A DNA stretch of 64,000 nt from Cladocopium goreaui (taxonomy: Eukaryota; Sar; Dinophyceae; Suessiales; Symbiodiniaceae). Within the stretch, counting starts at the first letter, position 1, and the number at the start of each line of letters is the position of its first letter. The position numbers and the translations under genes were made by a program. The stretch is from assembly GCA_947184155.2 (NCBI GenBank), contig CAMXCT020000373.1, positions 124,001 through 188,000 of the forward strand, written 5' to 3'. Positions 56,301 to 64,000 of the stretch are shown here, piece by piece. The notes beneath the pieces were generated by a model. That model was not told where the DNA came from. It worked only from the letters and a program-made list of their open reading frames with translations, and did no database searches.

Positions 56301-58467
56301 TTCTTGCAAACCCATGCGTTTCTTCCTGAAAAGTCTAGGATGTCTTACCAAGCAAACGTAGTATTGCTTTGCAACAAGAATGCAAAACACATGACTTTTT
56401 CAAATGTCTATCTATATCTATATCTATATCTATATCTATATCTATATCTATATCTATATCTATATCTATATCTATATATGTAAAATTAATAGCGTTACTT
56501 AGAGCAGCTCTTTCTTAAAGCATATGTTGCAAAAGATCCAGCTTTTGGACCCGGAGCATATATATATACATATGTAGATAGGTATGCACACATAATCACA
56601 CACACAAATATATATATATATATACAATATGTAAATATACATGCACACACATGTATAGTGCCTATCATCATAGCGAAGGTCGAAGGATAGGTATCCACAA
56701 ATTTCGCTGCGATGCTCAGATGGGACGCGAAAAAAACGCTCGATCTCCATCAGCTTTGGATGGCTGATGGCCACCCAGAAAATGAGTGATAGGAACAGAT
56801 AGAGTTACCGGGATGTAAATATCATGGTTATGTCCCTCTGGTTCAATCAAACAACTAGAGGGTACATGATGGTGTTCATATTGATTTATGATGTTTATAT
56901 TGATTTATAGGTAAATAATCATCATAAATCAATATAAATCATCTACCAATGGGCCATTTTCGGTAGCTATGTTGAATAACCAAGCAACATCAGCAACCAT
57001 CAGCTGGAGGCCTCCATTGGTTGGTTGGTTGATGATAGGGGATTATATGGGGGATTATAATATATTATAATAATCCAAGAACCGGGAATTTCTATAAGCC
57101 AACCAGTATTTCATGGAATGATAGAGGGATTTTGAACACTGCGAAAAATTGACAACCCATTTTGGCTTCAAGACAGCTCTTTCTTCGTATTGTTTCTTCG
57201 TATGCTCAGAACGGCAGGTCATTTCTAGAGACCTTCATTGGTTCTTCCTGTGAAGGGGAGGCTGTGCAGAATTGGCGGCGAAAATGTGGAGCTACGATGG
57301 GGATTTCCGCTGGGTTTGCTACTATGGTATATAGCACCCCCAAAAGGAGAGAAAACTCAGGTCCCATTAAAAACCTGATATTTTTTTAAACATATTTTTA
57401 GAGGTTACTAGACATGGAAAGAGGTGAGCCTAAGCAGCTAAAGATTTTTTTTTGCATTTTTTTTGGTTGCAAAGCACTATATATGAATATATATAGTTTC
57501 AGAGACCTCATGAGTGATATGAGTGGGACTATTTCTGATGGTCGATGTCCTACCTCGGAGTACGAAAGGTAGCGCGACCACAGGCCAAGTCAAGTCAGAC
57601 GTGTGGTCCTCCTCCCCCTCCTCGTCCTCCTCATCCTGATCCATCATGAACTATTGGCATTGAAATTTGATTTGTGCTTTGGTTTATTTTGGTTTGCACT
57701 ATTCACTATGCACTTTTTCATCTATATTCGTCTCATCATTCAAAAAGGTATAGGTCTTCACCCATCCAATCTGGAATTGGTTCAAGTGAAAATCTTCAAA
57801 AAAAAACCCATTCCTGGATGGCCCCATGTTAGATTTCAGGGGTGTTTTTCTTGTGGGTTTTCTAAAAATAGGGGAACAACGGAACAACCAGAACCAGTGG
57901 TTTCCCCATGAAAAATGACAAACTCACTTGGATAATAAATTGGGGTCCCACCATAACTGCGGAAAACCATATTCTTGGTTGGAAATTTTCTACCAGCATG
58001 ATTGCATGATATCCTATTTATATCCCCATCATATCCCCAGCCCCCAGAAAGATAGACAAGTTGCCATCCAGGATGTTAGTAAGGAGTTTTAAATGATGCT
58101 TCCGCCATAATTTCATATACCCTCTGGTAAACTAACAGTTTGCTATTGAAAATGGCTCAGTCGAAATAATGGATTTACCCATCAAACATGGTGGATCTTT
58201 CCATGTTTTTTTGTATGTTTACCGGAGGGAAACTTCATATATCTTCATACCATATCCAGGGTTCCAACTTTTGGGGGGTTTCTACATGCATAAAAATGTG
58301 CCTATCATATTGATTCTTCAATATAAATGTATTTTAACCAATATTAACCAATAAACCAATACTAAATGTGCCATTTCTTACTGCTTTCCAGGGGAAATGT
58401 TTGGCCTCAGGTTGATGAGCCCATTTCCCCGGTGGCGCAAGAGGCGATGAAGGAAGAGGCCGACTGA
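48043..58467 (+). CDS. second EF-hand-like protein gene (seven joined exons plus probable last exon)
   Basis: Unnamed protein with at least one EF-hand-like unit. Clean joins: 48043-48104, 49329-49424, 49947-49982, 50764-50804, 52599-52677, 53622-53692, 54234-54255. Joined 49947-52677 reads KLAELTD-DAGLDFPSFLQLMQ-WMLDNDFC-DINRLAAK, which has the helix, loop (DDAGLDF, short and lacking several acids) and exiting helix of an EF-hand, then a second loop-like LDNDFCDIN. The first exon is very acidic (SDNEDEQGEEEP). A probable final exon at 58411-58467 ends EEAD and TGA, but the stretch 54256-58410 was not resolved, so it may belong to another transcript. The start was not found; an exon-like frame at 47446-47570 (HAEEKAHEKRELAK) may lie upstream. 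Confidence 0.55.
49329..49424 (+). CDS. second EF-hand-like gene, exon (MVMRLIQPLGLRLDVAANK)
   Basis: Acceptor CCAAG|G. Encodes ESLGVFAVPAPALMVMRLIQ then PLGLRLDVAANK. GC donor at 49425, phase 0. A TGA follows six bases later, so the donor is needed. Confidence 0.7.
49792..49901. repeat. foldback family 1
   Basis: TACCCTCTGGCAAACATACA ... TGGTATGTTTACCAGAGGGTA. Ends 45 bp before the 49947 exon. Confidence 0.9.
49947..49982 (+). CDS. second EF-hand-like gene, 36-nt exon (VQLNRKLAELTD)
   Basis: Acceptor TGCAG|G. GT donor (GTATCT) at 49983. Entering helix and first loop residue. Confidence 0.7.
50764..50804 (+). CDS. second EF-hand-like gene, exon (DAGLDFPSFLQLM)
   Basis: Acceptor ACCAG|G. 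Second half of an EF-hand, DAGLDFPSFLQLM(Q). GT donor at 50805. Confidence 0.78.
51377..51492. repeat. foldback family 1
   Basis: Left end TACTCTTTGGTTATTTAACA; right end TGTTAAATAACCAGAGGGTA. Stem also includes CATAGCCATGGAAAA / TTTTTCCATGGCTATG. Confidence 0.9.
51790..52092. repeat. inverted repeat of about 45 bp with AT-rich loop
   Basis: Left arm about 51790-51832 and right arm about 52044-52092 are reverse complements with a few mismatches (core GGCTCTCGGAATCAT / ATGATTCCGAGAGCC). About 210 bp of AT-rich DNA lies between. A third foldback type, unrelated to families 1 and 2. Confidence 0.75.
52599..52677 (+). CDS. second EF-hand-like gene, exon (WMLDNDFCDINRLAAKHLEH)
   Basis: Acceptor TGCAG|G. 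Encodes WMLDNDFCDINRLAAKHLEH then QSTARE. GT donor at 52678. Follows FLQLMQ in phase. Confidence 0.75.
52995..53562. repeat. (GATA)n/(GACA)n/(GATTA)n array
   Basis: More than 500 bp of GATA, GACA and ATTAG units, ending about 60 bp before the 53622 exon. The long Ile/Ser/Tyr/Leu frame on the - strand is a repeat artefact. Confidence 0.95.
53622..53692 (+). CDS. second EF-hand-like gene, acidic exon (SGSDFGEDEEQSKSVSFAAW)
   Basis: Acceptor CGCAG|G. Encodes DSGSDFGEDEEQSKSVSFAA then WMS. The GT donor at 53693 removes an in-frame TGA. Lies just after a long (GATA)n array. Confidence 0.7.
54234..54255 (+). CDS. second EF-hand-like gene, short exon (DFIEIAL)
   Basis: Acceptor CGAAG|G. Joined with the previous exon gives WMSR-DFIEIAL. 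GT donor at 54256, but the frame stays open to about 54318, so the end is uncertain. Confidence 0.45.
56407..56480. repeat. (TATATC)n microsatellite
   Basis: About 11 tandem hexamers. Confidence 0.95.
58118..58230. repeat. foldback family 1
   Basis: TACCCTCTGGTAAACTAACA ... TGTATGTTTACCGGAGGGA. Confidence 0.85.
58411..58467 (+). CDS. probable C-terminal exon (VDEPISPVAQEAMKEEAD, stop)
   Basis: Acceptor CTCAG|G after a pyrimidine-rich tract. Encodes VDEPISPVAQEAMKEEAD then TGA. It is assigned to the second EF-hand-like gene only by position. Confidence 0.5.
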   Translation, partial: VDEPISPVAQEAMKEEAD

Positions 58468-60184
58468 AGGGACCGGGGATGAATCCAAGTTGTAAGTGCT
58501 TAACATAGTATAAACGATGTATAAGCGATTTATATATGGCTTATATGGCTTATATGGGTGTTATATATATATATATATGAGCTATATATATATATATGTC
58601 AACTATTTTGATATATTTCAAATATCCTGAGCTAATCAGAGTTTGCCAGCCACATTATAGTTTGTACTAAACACTTTAATACGAACTATTTTTCCATAAG
58701 CTACTTTAGTACTAACTTGTGCCTATGCTATTTCAGTACCAACTGTTTTTCCTATAAAATGGAAGTACATGAACCTGTATACCCAGCTCCGAATCCAATT
58801 GTTGCAGGGTATCTAAGATTTGCCATGTACAAGCATCTCAAAACTAATGTCTTGCATCATTTTTAGCCATAAGACTGGTTTTTTGGACAATTTTTAGCGG
58901 ACCTGTTCCCCTTGCTGGTGAGATGCTTGCTGGAGAAGCAATCGGGCTGCACATTATATATACATACATATATATATATGCATATATGCCAATATAGCTG
59001 GCAAGGGTGCATCCCAGTGTTTTTCTTTGCCCAAGTGTCAACATAGATATTTTTTGATATGTTTGTTGGATGAAACATGAAGGCATATGGCCTCAAAAGT
59101 CATTCCTACCGGACATTTGGGTTTTGAGATCACATGTGCTTGCCAGCCACACACACATGTATATATATATATATATTATGTATATACATGGTATGTGTAT
59201 GTATCCCATTCAAACCTCGTGTCGGGGGGATGGGATCATTGGAGTCATTGTTCCAGCACCTCGCCAAGCGGACCAAGCGGACCAAGCGGACCAAGCGCGG
59301 CCAGAAGAGTTCACCACAGATGATGATACAGGGAGGATCTTAAACAGATTGGTCCATTAAGTATACCATATAAATAATGAATCCATATCCATATTAAATA
59401 ATCATATGGATTCATGATTTATATGGATATGGATTGATGAAAAACCATTGAGTATCTAAAACATAATGTCCATTAAGTATATAGATATGTCTATCATTGT
59501 CTACCATCATCCATATAATGTTGGAAACACGGTGCCATAAACCATCCATATGGGAATGGTAACCATACCACCTATAAACATGGTGATTTGGGGGATTGTT
59601 TATTATGTAATCCGGCACCTTTTTTTTTGATTACTATAGACGCATTATTATAAAGGTGGTACTCCATCATGGTATATGATTAACACTGGTTGGTTTATCA
59701 TGCCCCCCATTAAAACATGGTCATTTTTTAGGGGTTAATGATGGTTAATGCCCAAGTTTCACACACCTGGGAATCCTCAAGGTAGAGACCATCTCAAATG
59801 TCTTGGCGCTGGAAAAGACAAGCCTCTAGAATCTGCAAGCCTCCCGGATCCCTCCAAGTCATTTGGGTTTGTCTGAAAATAGTGTACCCCTAAACCCAAT
59901 GGTTAATGATCATTATCCCTATTAAATGGCTATAATTGGGAATATACCCTATTTTCAGACAAACCCATTTGCCAAAAAGTTTTCGCACCCCAAATCCCGA
60001 TCCATCCCGATCCCATGAAACCATGAAATCCGATGACATAAATCCAAGTCATTCGGCGAATTCGGCCATCATTTTCGGCTTCCATCATGGCGACGTTTTC
60101 TGCTGGTGGGGTAGCCCAGGTGCAACGGTTCTTCCTTTCCCAGTGGCTATAAATGATGGTTATAAATGATGATGAATGGTTCAT

Positions 60185-60455
60185 AATGGTTAATAATGGT
60201 TAATACTTGTGAATATTGGTTAATAACGGTTAATACTTGTGAATAATGGTCAAAAATGGTTAATACTTGTGAATATTGGTATTGGTTAATAATGGTTAAT
60301 ACTTGTGAATATTGGTTAATAATGGTTAATACTTGTGAATATTGGTTAATAATGGTTAATACTTGTGAATATTGGTTAATAATGGTTAATACTTCTGAAT
60401 ATTGGTTAATAACGGTTAATACTTGTGAATATTGGTTAATAATGGTTAATCATAC
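60185..60455. repeat. about 30-bp tandem repeat (GGTTAATACTTGTGAATATT)
   Basis: Seven to nine copies of a 30-bp unit GGTTAATACTTGTGAATATT + GGTTAATAAT. It creates the NTCEYWLIMV-type open frame at 60256-60462, which is not a gene. Confidence 0.92.
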
Positions 60456-60978
60456 TGGTTGATGAAGGCTATTAGTGGTTAATAATGGCTATACAAATGC
60501 CCAGTTGATGTTAAACACGCGCCGCAGAAACCATGGAGATCATTCCCAGAATTGGATGAAGGGAGACGTTTATAGAAAACAGTTAATGGCTTAATGGTTT
60601 TTAACTATGGTTTATAACTATTCTTAACCAGTTTACAGCAAACCACATTTTTTTTTGTTAGAACGCTTGCAGCGCGATGGTTTCCGGCGAAGATTTTCCC
60701 ACAGAATCCATTGATTTTTGATGTTCCCATTACCCGTTGGTCCACCGTGTGGGATCTACAGAAATTGATGAAGCAACGAAGCAACGAAGCAACGAAGCAC
60801 CATTTTTGATAGGTAAATCAACGATTTTAGAGAAATAAACATCAGGGGTTGGTTTGCCTGTCCCATTTTGGGAATATAAAGGACATCACCTGAAAAAGTA
60901 GCCATCTAGTAGACCATATACCATTCATGGTTGGGTGATGTGAAAAATGGGGACATTTAATGATCCATGGGGAATAGA

Positions 60979-61082
60979 TGTTGATAATTTAACATAACTA
61001 TGGAAAATCACCATGCTATTAATGGGAAAACTCACTATTTCTATGGCCATTTTCAATAGCTATGTTAAATTACCAGAGGGTA
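60979..61082. repeat. foldback family 1, left end eroded
   Basis: AATTTAACATAACTATGGAAA ... ATAGCTATGTTAAATTACCAGAGGGTA; the left TACCCTCTGG is missing. Confidence 0.75.
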
Positions 61083-61288
61083 ACCAATCGACAGACAAAC
61101 CCTCCACTCCAGCTCCAAGGGAGCTTCCCAGAGTCCAGCGCAGAGCTTGAAACTCTGCGCGGCAATGGGGGGTCCTTTGTGGTGGGATGATTAGGTCACT
61201 AACCATTTTTTGCCCAACAAAAACATGGAGAAGTTGACCCCTCCAATTTCAGCAGCACACTGGTTTTTTTTTCAACTTAAAACATTGA

Positions 61289-61399
61289 ACTGATTGGTGG
61301 TTTTGGAACATTACTTTTATTTTTCCATTCAGTTCGGAATGTCATCATCCCAACTGACTCATATTTTTCAGGGGGGTAGGTATACCACCAACCAGTATA
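61289..61399. repeat. foldback family 2
   Basis: GATTGGTGGTTTTGGAACAT ... ATACCACCAACCAG, with GGAATGTCATCATCCCAACT core as in the 43514 copy. Confidence 0.85.
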
Positions 61400-61540
61400 G
61401 CTGTTTTGGATGGATGAATAGATACATGGATGATATATCTATATATATATAATCATATGTATATATATATAATTATGTATATACTACATAGAATCAGGGG
61501 GCCAGGGCCCACTTGTGCTCTGATTCCCCTCCACCAACCA

Positions 61541-63966
61541 GTCACGTCACGTCACTGGCCACGTTTTGGGAGGTGAACTCGGAGCGCGCTTGCCGCGGCT
61601 GGGGGTATGATATACTGCACAGGTAGAAATACAGTGACCAGGTGCTTACTTTGTGTGCACATATATATATATTATATGTATATATATATATATATGTATT
61701 ATTCAATATATGGATTATATAGACATGTAGATACATATAAAGATACATTTGATAAAGAATACATTTGATAGATATAGATGTACACATGCCCACGCATATC
61801 CAAAAACATTGGAGCAATGAGCAACTTCGATGAAACGGGGACCTGTCTGTCTTAGCAGAGACAATCCACCTTTCATGACGGGTATCCATCCCCTGTCCTT
61901 ACGTTTAACCATGTTGAATCATTAACTGATGTAACAAATGTATACAAATGTAACATTGAAATCAACTAATCAACAATTGATACTGATTGTTGACGAACTG
62001 TTTCATTCATCAACTCTTCGCACAATATCTTCACCATGTTTCACCACTTTTCATGGTGGAAATCTCCCATTTCACGGCTGTTTCGCTGCCATGGCATGGT
62101 CAGCTGGACCCCTCCCGCGCGACGCTTGCAGCAGCTCCACTCGCTCCTTTCCGACGGCGCCGCGGAGCTGCCTGAGTGGTGCGAGGCATGGCGTGCGCAG
62201 CCACGCTTTGCCACGTATTTCCTGTGACCTGGCGGTTTTCCGATGGAGTCAGTAGGTGTCCCAGTTCAGGTAAACTGGAGGATATTCGAGGTCAGTAGGT
62301 GGCGCCATTTTCAACACCAAAATCACCATGTGACACACACGCTGCAAAGCCTACTTTAACGTTGCCTTTTCAGCTGTTTGCCGCCCCACCTTGCCATTGA
62401 ACCACTCAGACACATGCTGCGCCATTTTTTTTTCAGCTGCAATGTCCAACAATATTTTAAGCTTCCCTGCCACACCTGGCAGATCCTGGCAGTTCTTTAC
62501 CAATTTTCACAAGACCCCACTTTGCTTCCCCCCATTTTCATGATATGATCCTCCAGTGCACCAGATCCACGAGGTCGCGCCTCACTCTGCAGAAGCAGCT
62601 TCGCTTGCTGCAGATGATGAGAGAAGCCGCGTTGGAGACGAACGTGGGAGGCTTTGTCTTGCGTTGGAAAGGATGTGTGTTGTGGTTCTGATGTTGGGTA
62701 CGAAAAGTCTGCAAGAGTTGAAACTTCCATAACATCGGGCCTATACATTAATTACATGTCCAAAGATAATAAAATTCATTGAGCTTGCCTCTCTACTTTG
62801 AGGTATGGCATTTGAACTGCGCCATCGCTGGCTGTGACGAGGCGCCAAAACCCCGTCACAGTTTCAGGTGGACAACTTCAATGATGGCATCCTTAGAGCT
62901 GGCTTTTCCCACCAAAAACATCTACCGAACTTTGAAATGAGTCATGTTTCCGTTTCCCATGAAATTCCATGGCCATTCACCTAGGTGAACCAGGACTGGG
63001 TGGTGCCATGGGCCATGGCCTCAATTAAGCCTGCACTTTTGAGCAGGCTTGGCCGCAAGCACTGCAGCTGCTCAGATGCATGCTGCTGCGCCAGGTGCAG
63101 GATGGTGTCATCCGAGGTCTTGCCAGTGAGAAAACGATGGTAGATACCCTCTGGAAATTTAAGAGTTTGCGACATTGAAAATGGCCATTTAGTTCGTTGA
63201 TTTACCCATTAAACATGGTGATTTTCCATAGTTGTTTGTACGTTTACCAGAGGGTACGGCTCGTAACAGGTTAGGAACCAACGTTATAACTACCTCATTT
63301 GTAAATGGAATAAGCCCAATGAAAGGGGACTTACGCTTTTGAAGCGCTGAAAATGATCCTCCAAGTAGCATCAGCTATCGGCAAAAAAAAAGACACGGGC
63401 AGCCCCAAAGGATGGAGAAATTGCCATTTGTAGATCATTTTTCTGAAAGGGATTTTCCTTTGGTTTTTCATATCTCACAGGTGTGCTGGAGGGTAATTAT
63501 AGGTCCAGGACGCACAAAAGGTTGGAATGGCGATTTGAGGATGTTGTGTAGCCCCCCAACAAATATTCTGGTGAATCATGTTCTCATGAGTCCCCCTTGC
63601 CTGCGCGAAGATGCGGGCAGTGTGGGGCAAATCCTCTGAGAAGCCCGGAAGCCCTGGCAAAAACAATGAGTTCCCCATGAGAATTGCGAGCCTTGGAGTA
63701 CATGATGGGGCCCCCCAGTTTTAAGTTGGTTCATAAACCACTATAACCCCTATTAACTATAGTTATATCTACCATAAACCATAGTTAAGCCACCTACAAG
63801 GCAACTTAGCTATCTTGGGATCCTGTATGCATAGGGAACCCTCAGCCACTTTCAGATGCAGGTGCGCAGCGACAGCACCAGCATCAACAGCCTTTCCCGC
63901 GCCTTGTCACCATCGACTTGGCGTGTGGCGATGGCTGTGCTGGGGGCACGGCAGGGAGCGGCAAAG
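61541..63966 (+). CDS. partial gene at right edge (exons of unknown protein)
   Basis: Function not recognised. Supported exons: 62104-62223, 62574-62643, 63047-63094 and 63862-63966; a possible first exon is 61541-61600 (SLATFWEVNSERACRGW). The 62104 and 62574 exons join in phase (RFATYFL-SRLTLQKQLRLLQ). The product is helical and Leu/Arg/Gln-rich. LLSDGAAELPEWCEAW resembles a degenerate EF-hand loop second half. The last exon ends at GCAAAG with a GT donor at 63967, so the gene continues beyond the window. Exons between 62644 and 63046 (for example VDNFNDGILRAG at 62868) are uncertain. Confidence 0.5.
62104..62223 (+). CDS. right-edge gene, 120-nt exon
   Basis: Acceptor GTCAG. Encodes WTPPARRLQQLHSLLSDGAA then ELPEWCEAWRAQPRFATYF. 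GT donor at 62224 removes an in-frame TGA. Markedly GC-rich compared with its flanks. Confidence 0.72.
62574..62643 (+). CDS. right-edge gene, exon (LQKQLRLLQMMREAALETN)
   Basis: Acceptor ACGAG|G. Encodes (L)SRLTLQKQLRLLQMMREAA then LETN. Other + frames are open too (AEAASLAADDERS), but this one matches the upstream phase. GT donor at 62644 or GC donor at 62651. Confidence 0.6.
63047..63094 (+). CDS. right-edge gene, exon (AWPQALQLLRCMLLRQ)
   Basis: Acceptor AGCAG|G, GT donor at 63095, phase 0 at both ends. The opposite strand is also open (TILHLAQQHASEQLQCLRPS), so strand assignment is by consistency with neighbours. Confidence 0.5.
63145..63256. repeat. foldback family 1
   Basis: TACCCTCTGGAAATTTAAGA ... 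TGTACGTTTACCAGAGGGTA, in the right-edge gene. Confidence 0.85.
63862..63966 (+). CDS. right-edge gene, 105-nt exon
   Basis: Acceptor TGCAG|G. Encodes VRSDSTSINSLSRALSPSTW then RVAMAVLGARQGAAK. GT donor at 63967. Clear GC-rich coding composition at the window edge. Confidence 0.65.
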
Positions 63967-64000
63967 GTGGAGGCAGGGGCGGGGCGGGGTGAAGAATCAT

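Larger units (their letters stand above)
54256..58410. other. unresolved stretch with weak exon candidates
   Basis: Possible exons that could not be joined: VKWVAPVLLFLKG (54641-54679), TLSRARSGEGKRQSKARIKV (about 54962-55023) and AVQNWRRKCGATMG (57261-57302). Otherwise microsatellites (54462-54510, 56407-56480) and a family-1 relic at about 56833-56987. Confidence 0.4.
58468..61540. other. probable intergenic DNA between the third and fourth genes
   Basis: No firm exon. TA/CA microsatellites (58560-58605, 59155-59185), a nine-base tandem (CAAGCGGAC)n at 59263-59295 open in all three frames, the 30-bp tandem array and one family-1 element. Confidence 0.45.

Noticed and set aside
59230-59360. 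AKRTKRTKRTKRGQ / ADQADQADQARPEE exon
   Set aside because: A nine-base tandem repeat open in all three frames. No frame could be tied to a neighbour.
60256-60462. NTCEYWLIMV repeat protein
   Set aside because: Product of the 30-bp tandem array.
63880-63945. VTIDLACGDGCAGG, like a methyltransferase SAM-binding motif
   Set aside because: This frame lacks matching splice context, while the overlapping frame (63862-63966) has clean AG|G and GT sites and no stop.

Overview
The window looks like nuclear DNA of a dinoflagellate, probably a Symbiodiniaceae/Suessiales-type alga. The protein-coding signal is a long series of very short exons (about 30-120 nt) separated by introns of 0.3-3.5 kb. When neighbouring exons are joined by reading phase, most 5' splice sites are GC or GA rather than GT, and almost every 3' splice site is AG followed by G. 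That combination is known from dinoflagellates. The Ty1/copia polyprotein at the left edge also resembles those common in these genomes. No bacterial operon, tRNA, rRNA or CRISPR array was seen.

Layout, with every recognised gene on the + strand: (1) 1-2593, the 3' part of a copia-type polyprotein (integrase tail, reverse transcriptase, RNase H), cut by the window edge and broken by a one-base frameshift in a T-run at 1616-1621. (2) About 5262 to 28160, a gene of at least 23 micro-exons for a protein with several EF-hands. Two calcium-binding loops are canonical and several are degenerate; its start and end are unresolved. (3) 31487-47059, a gene that can be read from ATG to stop: 15 exons totalling 975 nt (324 codons plus stop) for a triose-phosphate/sugar-phosphate translocator family membrane transporter. 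(4) About 48043 to 58467, a second EF-hand-like gene with seven exons that join cleanly; its middle and end are poorly resolved. (5) About 61541 to beyond 64000, part of a further gene, cut by the right edge.

The rest is intron and intergenic DNA, about 95 percent of the window. It is rich in short foldback (MITE-like) elements. Family 1 has at least 18 copies with TACCCTCTGGT...ACCAGAGGGTA ends and family 2 has four copies with CTGGTTGGTGGT-type ends. There is also a pair of 328-bp direct repeats 1417 bp apart that looks like a small LTR (TRIM-like) element, 40-bp and 24-bp minisatellites inside one transporter intron, and many microsatellites. The transposons and satellites account for many of the longer spurious open frames.

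The genes do not form an obvious pathway. Two encode EF-hand (calcium-sensor type) proteins and one an organelle or Golgi-type metabolite carrier. Their shared orientation fits the one-directional gene strings of dinoflagellate chromosomes. Exon boundaries were inferred by hand from frame continuity and family resemblance; no transcript or database search was available.
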